A stretch of 5,660 nt of DNA, from assembly GCA_030042335.1 (NCBI GenBank), contig JASHZW010000112.1, positions 1 through 5,660 of the forward strand, read 5' to 3'. Within the stretch, counting starts at the first letter, position 1; the number at the start of each line of letters is the position of its first letter. The position numbers and the translations under genes are program-made. Positions 1-4,802 of the stretch are shown here, piece by piece. This DNA comes from Nitrososphaerales archaeon (GTDB lineage Archaea > Thermoproteota > Nitrososphaeria > Nitrososphaerales > UBA183). The notes below the pieces were generated by a model. The model was given only the letters and a program-made list of their open reading frames with translations, was not told the DNA's origin and searched no databases.

Positions 1-1
1 C

Positions 2-649
2 ACGCTTGACTGGTCGCCCGTCCGACAGGGCATCAAGGACCACGGTATGCGGAACTCTAACTGCCTCGCGATTGCGCCGACCGCAACTATCTCCAACATA
101 GCGGGTTGTTTCCCCTCTATCGAGCCAACCTACAACAACCTATACGTCAAATCGAACATGAGCGGAGAGTTCACAGTCGTCAACGAATATCTCGTAAACG
201 ACCTCAAGGCACGCGGTCTCTGGACCCAAGCAATGGTGGAGGAGCTCAAATACAGGGATGGCGACATTCAGCAGGTTCTTGGTATCCCGAAGGTGGTCAA
301 GGACAAATACAGGACAACGTTCGAGATAGACCCGGAATGGTTGATCAGACAGGCTGCTCGCCGCGGCAAGTGGATTGACCAAAGCCAGGCTCTTACAATC
401 TTCACGAACACGACATCAGGCAAAGCGCTATCTGACGTGTACTTCCACGCCTGGGCTCTCGGCCTGAAGACAACCTACTATCTCAGGAGCTTAGGCGCTT
501 CTACAATAGAGAAAAGCACGCTGGACATAACTTCTTGGAGGACCAAGTCACAAGTCGCCGCACTGGCGGGGGCTTCCGAGAAACTGGTTCCGGAACAAGC
601 ACCTGCCGCTTGCGCGGTCGATAACCCCGAATGCGAATCGTGCCAGTAA
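2..649 (+). CDS. nrdA: Ribonucleoside-diphosphate reductase, large (alpha) subunit, class I; C-terminal part
   Basis: This is the last 215 residues of the catalytic subunit, which reduces ribonucleoside diphosphates to deoxyribonucleotides in the cytoplasm. The frame is open from base 2, so the gene begins outside the window and the ATG at 47 is internal. Visible marks are the barrel segment MRNSNCLAIAPTATISNIAG (fragment residues 16-35, the conserved APTATIS substrate loop), the tyrosine pair in KTTYYLRS (fragment residues 159-160) that relays the radical from the small subunit in class I enzymes, and a C-terminal tail ending CESCQ, whose CxxC pair is the shuttle accepting electrons from thioredoxin or glutaredoxin. 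The tyrosine pair and the adjacent small-subunit gene place it in class I rather than the B12-dependent class II. Its stop lies 18 nt before the small-subunit gene, so the two are very probably co-transcribed. Confidence 0.95.
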   Translation, partial: TLDWSPVRQGIKDHGMRNSNCLAIAPTATISNIAGCFPSIEPTYNNLYVKSNMSGEFTVVNEYLVNDLKARGLWTQAMVEELKYRDGDIQQVLGIPKVVKDKYRTTFEIDPEWLIRQAARRGKWIDQSQALTIFTNTTSGKALSDVYFHAWALGLKTTYYLRSLGASTIEKSTLDITSWRTKSQVAALAGASEKLVPEQAPAACAVDNPECESCQ

Positions 650-667
650 TCACTGCGACGACAGACC

Positions 668-1669
668 ATGATCAAGAAAATCCTGAACTGCGACGAGACA
701 GACCCCAACAAGATTCTGCCAATCAAGTATCAGTGGGCTAGGGAATGCTTCCGCATGGGTGTCGCAAACAACTGGGTTCCAGAGGAGATCCCGATGCAGC
801 AGGACATCGAGCTCTGGAAGAAACAGGGCGGGCTCAGCGACGACGAGCGTCGTCTGATGCTCTGGAACCTCGGCTTCTTCTCGACCGCCGAGAGCCTGAC
901 GGCCAACAACATAGTCCTCTCGATATACAGGCACGTAACGAACCCAGAGTGCCGCCAGTATCTGTTGAGGCAGGCATACGAGGAGTCGATTCACACGGAG
1001 ACGTTCATCTACTCTTGCGACTCGCTCAATCTCGACCCGGACGACATCTACAACATGTATCTCCGGATTCCGAGCATCAAGAAAAAGGACGAGTTCGTCG
1101 TCGATATGACACGGTCTCTTATGGACCCGGGATTCACCACCCGGACGACGAGCGACATACAGAAGTTCGTCTACGACCTGGTCGGTTACTACGTCATTAT
1201 GGAGGGGATTTTCTTCTATGCAGGCTTCGTAATGATGCTGAACTTTTTGCGCCATAACAGGATGGTAGGACTAGGCGAACAGTTCCAGTATATCCTGCGA
1301 GACGAAACAATTCACCTTGCTTTCGGATCGGACCTAATCAACGCTATAACGGCAGAGAACCCGGAAATCTGGACAAAGGATTTCAAACAGTCTATCGTGG
1401 AGAGCATAAGACGCGGGGTGGAGTTGGAGCATGAATATGCCAAGGATTGTCTGCCGCGAGGCGTCCTCGGGGTGAACGCGGACATGATTGGGGAGTATCT
1501 CGAGTACATAGCCGACCGTCGCCTCGAGCGGATCAACTTGTCGAGAGTATACGATTCAAAGAACCCATTTCCTTGGCTGAGCGAAATCATGGACCTGCGC
1601 AAGGAGAAAAACTTCTTCGAGACGCGGGTGACCGAATACAAGACGGGAGGACAGCTGCAGTGGGAATAG
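668..1669 (+). CDS. nrdB: Ribonucleotide reductase small (beta, R2) subunit, class Ic type with Phe at the radical-Tyr site
   Basis: This 333-residue ferritin-like subunit holds the dinuclear metal site that starts radical chemistry in the alpha subunit. Metal ligands are readable: E75 (FFSTAES), E106 and H109 (EESIH), E179 (MEGIFF), E213 and H216 (RDETIH). The residue four after H109, where class Ia/Ib enzymes have the radical tyrosine, is F113 (IHTETF). The positions match my recollection of the Chlamydia trachomatis R2c numbering with a constant offset of 14: E89, E120, H123, F127, E193, Y222, E227, H230 and Y338 fall on E75, E106, H109, F113, E179, Y208, E213, H216 and Y324. W36 and D212 fit the radical-transfer route. 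This predicts an Mn/Fe cofactor instead of a tyrosyl radical. Length is normal for the family. The ATG at 668 has no clear Shine-Dalgarno sequence, so translation may be coupled to the upstream gene. Confidence 0.95.
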   Translation: MIKKILNCDETDPNKILPIKYQWARECFRMGVANNWVPEEIPMQQDIELWKKQGGLSDDERRLMLWNLGFFSTAESLTANNIVLSIYRHVTNPECRQYLLRQAYEESIHTETFIYSCDSLNLDPDDIYNMYLRIPSIKKKDEFVVDMTRSLMDPGFTTRTTSDIQKFVYDLVGYYVIMEGIFFYAGFVMMLNFLRHNRMVGLGEQFQYILRDETIHLAFGSDLINAITAENPEIWTKDFKQSIVESIRRGVELEHEYAKDCLPRGVLGVNADMIGEYLEYIADRRLERINLSRVYDSKNPFPWLSEIMDLRKEKNFFETRVTEYKTGGQLQWE

Positions 1670-1671
1670 GG

Positions 1672-1701
1672 AGCCAAAGGCTATGTCCCACCATTCGGGA
1701 C
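1672..1701 (+). other. Two tandem short hairpins in the nrdB - CWC gap
   Basis: The 42-nt gap holds two small perfect inverted repeats: AGCC-AAA-GGCT at 1672-1682 and GTCCC-N7-GGGAC at 1685-1701. The second ends 10 nt before the TTG start at 1712, and its right arm contains GGGA, the only Shine-Dalgarno-like stretch available. It could hold back translation of the downstream small gene or mark an RNA processing site, but stems this short occur by chance. No T-tract follows, so it does not look like a terminator. Confidence 0.3.
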
Positions 1702-1711
1702 TGCTATCCTG

Positions 1712-1930
1712 TTGCTCGCGACCGAGGCGATAGGGATACTCAAGCGTGAGCTGAACTGCGCCCTATGCGGTAGCACTTTCACCTGCAAGCGCTGGTTCGG
1801 CTGCTGGTGCCAAAGCATCCCCGTCTCGAAGGAGAGGCTTCGAGCGCTCAAGGCCCTGACGACTGACTGCATCTGTCCCGCCTGTCTGCAAAATCAGAAC
1901 TGGCCCGCCTTGAAGGACAGCAACGAATGA
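1712..1930 (+). CDS. Small cysteine-rich CWC-type protein (72 aa)
   Basis: The protein has eight cysteines in 72 residues: C16, C19, C25, C31, C33, C53, C55 and C58. The pattern CALCGSTFTC, then GCWCQSIP, then CICPACL is the layout of the Cys_rich_CWC family (as I recall, Pfam PF14375), small uncharacterised proteins that presumably bind zinc or another metal. The frame is open back to the nrdB stop but has no ATG or GTG there, so TTG at 1712 is the best start; CTG at 1709 is the alternative. GGGA about 11 nt upstream is a weak ribosome site. The stop overlaps the next start as ATGA (1927-1930), which indicates translational coupling to the asparagine-synthetase-like gene and a possible functional link. 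There is no signal peptide or membrane segment. The biochemical role of the family is not known to me. Confidence 0.8.
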   Translation: MLATEAIGILKRELNCALCGSTFTCKRWFGCWCQSIPVSKERLRALKALTTDCICPACLQNQNWPALKDSNE

Positions 1931-2910
1931 CCGTACTACCCGACACCATAGCTCGATGCAGGACACTCCTGGCGGAGAGCGTTGAGAGGAACATAGGCGA
2001 CTCGATTATGTTCTCCGGTGGCCTGGATACCACAATCATAGCCCATCTCTCGGTCATCGCTGGTGCGAAGCCAGACTGCTACACTGTAGCATTCACGGAA
2101 GCGGACGCTCCAGATATCCCCTTCGCGCGGTCGGTCGCCCGAAAGCTAGGACTCGAGTGGAATCTTCTGAAACTTACCCCAGAGCTGCTTGAGAAGGAAC
2201 TTCCGCAAGTCATACGCGTCCTCAAGACCTTCGACCCCATGGAAGTTAGAAACAGCGTGGTCGTCTATCATGGTTTGCTCTCTGCCAGAGAGGAAGGCTT
2301 CTCGAAGGCAATGACCGGTGACGCGGCCGACGAGTTGTTCGCGGGCTACAGCTTCAGCTTCAACCTTTCCTCTGAGGAACTGATGGACAAACTGAGGGCG
2401 TTGTGGAGTGTCATGCACTTTTCATCAGGACCAATGGCTGCCGAACTCAACATATCGGCCTCGCTCCCCTACCTTGACCCTGCTGTGGCGGCCTTCACAG
2501 AGACGCTCAATCCCAGCGACCTTGTCGGAGTAAAGGAAGGCAAGAAATTTGGCAAGCTGATCCTCCGCCAGGCCTTCGAGGAGATGATTGGAAGCGAGGT
2601 GGCTTGGCGCGTCAAGACCCCGATCGAGTATGGCTCGGGTACCACTCATCTTCCGAGATTTTACGAAGCGAGAGTCCCTGATGAAGCGTTCAAAGAGGGC
2701 GTTAGCGACGCCATGTCAAAGGATGGTGTCAAAATCAGGGACAAGGAGCATCTTCAGTACTACTCATTCTACCGGAGTCTCTTTCCTCCCCCTTCGGCAA
2801 CGGCTACGACAGGATGCAGATGTCCTGACTGCGGCGGCGATGTACGGCCCGAATCAAGGTTCTGCACCACATGTGGCTCCTACCCGATTGCTCCTGTCAT
2901 CACATCGTAG
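1927..2910 (+). CDS. Asparagine-synthetase-like ATP-pyrophosphatase domain with C-terminal zinc ribbon, no glutaminase domain
   Basis: This 327-residue protein contains the synthetase half of the AsnB family. The PP-loop FSGGLDTT (29-36) binds ATP pyrophosphate. TGDAADELFAGY (130-141) is the AsnB GDxADELFxGY signature, PYLD (181-184) matches the usual PFLD/PYLD motif, and a GKKFGKLILRQ stretch (205-215) fits the conserved basic segment. Such enzymes adenylate a carboxylate and pass it to ammonia or another amine. The N-terminal glutaminase domain with its catalytic Cys is absent, because the PP-loop starts about 200 residues earlier than in full AsnB. The amine must therefore come from free ammonia, a partner protein, or a different nucleophile. 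The C terminus adds a zinc ribbon, C299-x2-C302 and C313-x2-C316, plus C297. AAGGA about 10 nt upstream and the ATGA overlap support the ATG. The substrate cannot be read from the sequence, so asparagine synthesis is only one option. Confidence 0.85.
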   Translation: MTVLPDTIARCRTLLAESVERNIGDSIMFSGGLDTTIIAHLSVIAGAKPDCYTVAFTEADAPDIPFARSVARKLGLEWNLLKLTPELLEKELPQVIRVLKTFDPMEVRNSVVVYHGLLSAREEGFSKAMTGDAADELFAGYSFSFNLSSEELMDKLRALWSVMHFSSGPMAAELNISASLPYLDPAVAAFTETLNPSDLVGVKEGKKFGKLILRQAFEEMIGSEVAWRVKTPIEYGSGTTHLPRFYEARVPDEAFKEGVSDAMSKDGVKIRDKEHLQYYSFYRSLFPPPSATATTGCRCPDCGGDVRPESRFCTTCGSYPIAPVITS

Positions 2911-2932
2911 GTCTTGACGACCATCCCAACCT
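2911..2932. other. Convergent gene junction (22 bp)
   Basis: The + strand ribonucleotide-reductase block and the - strand transporter/copper block end tail to tail only 22 bp apart. I see no T-tract or stable hairpin here on either strand, so termination signals, if any, lie inside the opposite gene ends and the transcripts may overlap. Confidence 0.5.
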
Positions 2933-3772
2933 TCACTGGCTTGAGCTTTCCGAGGTGGAGTCGAGCCTCTGAGAAAGCCATGGCAAGGTCTCAGTGATGA
3001 AGCTCGGCCCGTGGTGGGCCAGGAAGTCGAGTGGCCCCGGGGCTAGGAAGTAATGATTTGCTCTTACCGCGCTCAAACTTCTCCAGCCCCTCCTGTCTAT
3101 GAGGCGTTCCAAGTCGAGTTGGCCGAACTTCGAATACATCTTCGCCTCATAGAAAATCACGTCCGGATCCTCGGTCGCTACCTGCTTCAGGTCAGGAGTC
3201 AACCACTCTGACCGGACACCATCGAACAGCGTAGAACCCCCGAGGAGATGCATAGAATCGACGATGTAGCTGTAAGCGCCGAAGGAGACAGGGCCACCAA
3301 GGTCTATCTCGACGTATACTCTCGGCTTGGTCTTTGCCGTTTTCGTCTCGGCGATCGTCCTCAGGAGCACACCCGAGAGCGCCCAGGCCTTCTCTGCCTC
3401 TCCGATGACCAATCCGAGTTTGACGACCATATCGGCTATGCCGCTGACTGACACCGGCAGCGTGATTGGGTAGACGGGAAACTCGCTCGATAGCTTAAGG
3501 GACAGGTCTCTCTGATAACCTGTGATCGCGACTATCAGGTCGGGCTTCATCCCTCGCAGAAGGTCGAGATTGGTGGTGCTGTAACTTCCGACCTTCCTCT
3601 TCGTCCTAGCCCCCTCCGGCTTGGCGCAGAAGGCGCTAACGCCGATGACGCGTTCCTCCAATCCAAGCAGGAAGAGCGTCTCCGTGAGCGCGGGGCTGAG
3701 ACTGATGATTCTCGAAGGCCTATCTGGTACCACGACATCCTTGCCGAGCACCTCGTTGAAGACGTTCACCAT
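2933..3772 (-). CDS. BtuF/FepB-type metal-complex (cobalamin or siderophore) substrate-binding protein lacking a signal peptide
   Basis: This 279-residue protein has the periplasmic-binding-protein fold used for corrinoids, haem and ferric siderophores (PF01497-like). The N-lobe opens with PSRIISLSPALTETLFLLGL (19-38), the classic RIVSLxPSxTE start of the family. It is followed by VIGVSAFCAKP and the motif LDLLRGMKPDLIVA (69-82). The C-lobe has an LLGGSTLFDGV segment (176-186) and EDPDVIFY (201-208). Residues 1-18 are a charged lead-in without hydrophobic core or lipobox, so the protein looks cytoplasmic; signal-less relatives annotated as cobalamin-binding proteins are known. No permease or ATPase gene is in the window. 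An in-frame stop lies 18 nt upstream of the ATG (3770-3772), leaving no upstream start; GTG is the second codon. The protein lies downstream of copM on the same strand. The ligand is not determinable, and a corrinoid or iron chelate is a family-based guess. Confidence 0.85.
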   Translation of the reverse strand: MVNVFNEVLGKDVVVPDRPSRIISLSPALTETLFLLGLEERVIGVSAFCAKPEGARTKRKVGSYSTTNLDLLRGMKPDLIVAITGYQRDLSLKLSSEFPVYPITLPVSVSGIADMVVKLGLVIGEAEKAWALSGVLLRTIAETKTAKTKPRVYVEIDLGGPVSFGAYSYIVDSMHLLGGSTLFDGVRSEWLTPDLKQVATEDPDVIFYEAKMYSKFGQLDLERLIDRRGWRSLSAVRANHYFLAPGPLDFLAHHGPSFITETLPWLSQRLDSTSESSSQ

Positions 3773-3892
3773 CTTCCAAGGGCGTCCTCATCCAGATTGT
3801 TAAACGAAGCGAGTTGCCGCAGAAAATCCTTGTGACATTCCGTAGGGATGTTTCTGTGGCGGCCATCCTAGCCCGGAATTTCTCCTCGTTGC
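3773..3892 (-). promoter_or_regulatory. Leader region with TATA-like box for the substrate-binding protein gene
   Basis: The 120-nt gap between copM and this gene contains, on the - strand, TTTAACAA at 3804-3797. Its centre is 28 nt before the ATG, the distance expected between an archaeal TATA box and the transcription start. This would give a nearly leaderless mRNA, consistent with the absence of a Shine-Dalgarno sequence directly upstream. The gene could instead be read through from copM. I found no credible coding sequence in this gap. Confidence 0.35.
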
Positions 3893-4036
3893 CTATTGGT
3901 GACCGTATCTATGGGGATTCTTGTCGAATGCAGTCTTGCATGCTTGAGAGCAGAAGTAGAACGTCTTCCCGTCGTGTTCGGAAGTCATCTCCGACTTTTC
4001 GTCTACCGTCATTCCGCAAACAGGGTCTTTCATCAT
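3893..4036 (-). CDS. copM: 47-residue YHS/TRASH-domain protein, copM-like small metal-binding protein
   Basis: This is a short complete gene, ATG at 4036-4034 (a second ATG follows directly) to TAG at 3895-3893. The protein is almost entirely one YHS/TRASH domain: DPVCGM (residues 4-9, C7), the TFYFCSQAC stretch (25-33, C29-x3-C33), then a short tail with KNPHRYGHQ. The same signature is repeated at the start of the neighbouring ATPase (DPVCGM, YYFCSESC) and at the end of the regulator (YYFCCKTC). In archaeal copper clusters a small TRASH protein, CopM, sits beside the regulator and the ATPase and is proposed to be a copper chaperone or scavenger; I infer the same role. There is no signal peptide. 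The gene starts 53 nt after the regulator's stop, without a Shine-Dalgarno sequence, and has the 22-nt repeat element upstream, suggesting its own near-leaderless promoter. The symbol rests on context and domain, not on orthology testing. Confidence 0.85.
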   Translation of the reverse strand: MMKDPVCGMTVDEKSEMTSEHDGKTFYFCSQACKTAFDKNPHRYGHQ

Positions 4037-4063
4037 GTCAGGTCTCTGAGGTTGGCCTTTCTC

Positions 4064-4069
4064 TATTTC
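4064..4069 (-). promoter_or_regulatory. Possible TATA-like box for copM
   Basis: On the - strand, GAAATA (within TTGAAATAGAG) begins 6 nt after the conserved 22-nt element and is centred about 30 nt before the copM ATG, the spacing of an archaeal TATA box driving a transcript with almost no leader. The match to a TATA consensus is modest; position relative to the element is the main argument. Confidence 0.3.
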
Positions 4070-4074
4070 AAGAC

Positions 4075-4096
4075 TCGTCTTTACGGACGTTAAGCC
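4075..4096 (-). promoter_or_regulatory. 22-nt conserved element, copy 2 (upstream of copM)
   Basis: On the - strand the sequence is GGCTTAAC, then GTC, then CGTAAAGACGA. It is identical at 20 of 22 positions to the element between copT and copA. It spans the copT stop codon (TAA, 4092-4090) and its downstream edge is 38 nt before the copM ATG, in the same orientation to copM as copy 1 is to copA. It contains the imperfect inverted repeat CTTAAC-N4-GTAAAG (5 of 6 pairs). Likely an operator for the metal-responsive regulator. Confidence 0.6.
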
Positions 4097-4710
4097 GGAA
4101 GCGACGTCTTCATTGAAAGCTTCCGACCGTTCTTAGCGATGTATGCCTTCCGACAGGTCTTGCAGCAGAAGTAGTAGTGGGAGAAATGCGATGAAATCGT
4201 GTAGGGTCTGCTGCTTGCCACCGGACCCCCGCAATAGTCGCACTTCAGGTCCATGGTGAGTGCTTTGGATACGACTGGAACATACTCTTCCTCCTTTATG
4301 GTTCCCGTGATTATTTCGCTCGATATGACCTGGGCTTCCTCCGGAACATGATTGGTAAGGAACGGCTGAAGCTCCTGAGCGGTCTGCAAATTCACCTTTA
4401 GGGTAATGAGCTGACCCGTCGTCGTATAGACCGATTGGACTTCGCTAAGCTTCGCGAAGTGGTTCGCTACATCTGTAGCTGAAAGAGGGTCTACCTTCAT
4501 GACCACCAATGCGTCAAGACCCCTGTCTGGGGAATCGATCGAGACCACTGGAACGAATTTCTTTATCATTCCACCCTTGATCATTCGTGCAAGCCGCGCC
4601 GATACGGTGGGGGTGCTGAGGTTCGTCCTCTCGGCAATCTGTCTATAGGACGCCCTCCCGTCTTTCATCAACGCCTCGAGTATCTTGGCATCGATTTCGT
4701 CCGATTTCAC
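4090..4710 (-). CDS. copT: Lrp/AsnC-family transcriptional regulator with C-terminal TRASH metal-sensing domain (copT-like)
   Basis: This 206-residue protein has three parts. Residues 1-50 are an Lrp-type winged helix-turn-helix (IDAKILEALMKDGRASYRQI, then TPTVSARLARM). Residues 60-140 are an AsnC/RAM-like alpha-beta domain (ALVVMKVDP, then VYTTTGQLITLKV). Residues 153-190 are a TRASH domain with C157-x2-C160, then C182-x3-C186, with an extra C183. This fusion is the archaeal copper regulator type known as CopT/CopR in Sulfolobus, where it controls a TRASH chaperone and a copper ATPase. Both neighbours are present here: copM downstream and copA divergently upstream. The start is GTG (4710-4708), supported by GAGGGG 6 nt upstream. 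The copper ligand set is inferred from the family; silver, mercury or another soft metal is possible. A candidate operator lies in its own promoter region, so self-control is likely. Confidence 0.92.
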   Translation of the reverse strand: MKSDEIDAKILEALMKDGRASYRQIAERTNLSTPTVSARLARMIKGGMIKKFVPVVSIDSPDRGLDALVVMKVDPLSATDVANHFAKLSEVQSVYTTTGQLITLKVNLQTAQELQPFLTNHVPEEAQVISSEIITGTIKEEEYVPVVSKALTMDLKCDYCGGPVASSRPYTISSHFSHYYFCCKTCRKAYIAKNGRKLSMKTSLPA

Positions 4711-4802
4711 GAATATCCCCTCGACGGCTCAAATAAAAGGCTTAACATTCGTAAAGACGATGGTTTAAGAAAACGTTTGATTCCTGTTCGATTGAGAGGC
4801 AA
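4711..4802. promoter_or_regulatory. Divergent copT-copA promoter region (92 bp)
   Basis: The region holds starts in both directions. On the - strand a TATA-like TTTTATTT (4738-4731) and GAGGGG (4722-4717) precede the copT GTG. On the + strand TTTAAGAA (4764-4771) is a TATA candidate centred about 36 nt before the copA GTG, and GAGAGG (4794-4799) lies only 3 nt from that start. The 22-nt element at 4739-4760 sits between the two TATA candidates, abutting the copT one and 3 nt from the copA one. An 8-bp palindrome AAACGTTT is at 4771-4778. Confidence 0.6.
4739..4760 (+). promoter_or_regulatory. 22-nt conserved element, copy 1 (upstream of copA)
   Basis: The sequence is GGCTTAAC, then ATT, then CGTAAAGACGA, matching the element upstream of copM at 20 of 22 positions. 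Both differences fall in the 4-nt spacer of the inverted repeat CTTAAC-ATTC-GTAAAG. Its right edge is 42 nt before the copA GTG, immediately upstream of a TATA-like box, a usual place for an archaeal activator. Its left edge touches the copT TATA candidate, a usual place for a repressor. I infer a binding site for the CopT-like regulator. Confidence 0.6.

Noticed and set aside
650..1255. Open - strand frame of 201 codons within nrdB.
   Set aside because: It is the antisense shadow of nrdB, whose conserved ligands and motifs prove the + strand reading.
1667..1711. Possible NrdB-CWC fusion by amber read-through: the frame stays open from the nrdB TAG to the CWC gene.
   Set aside because: TAG also ends the AsnB-like and copM genes in this window, the open stretch is only 14 codons and expected by chance, and both proteins have normal family lengths when separate.
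3773..3869. A - strand ATG frame starting near 3865 and running into the substrate-binding protein gene.
   Set aside because: It overlaps the binding-protein gene in another frame and shows no recognisable domain or ribosome site.
3814..4116. Open + strand frames of 100 and 65 codons between the substrate-binding protein and regulator genes.
   Set aside because: They lie antisense to the clearly recognisable copM gene, encode no recognisable motif, and are Ser/Arg-rich as shadow frames tend to be.
4771..4778. Perfect palindrome AAACGTTT in the copT-copA gap as an operator.
   Set aside because: It is only 8 bp, is not repeated ahead of copM, and overlaps the copA TATA candidate; the 22-nt element is the better-supported site.
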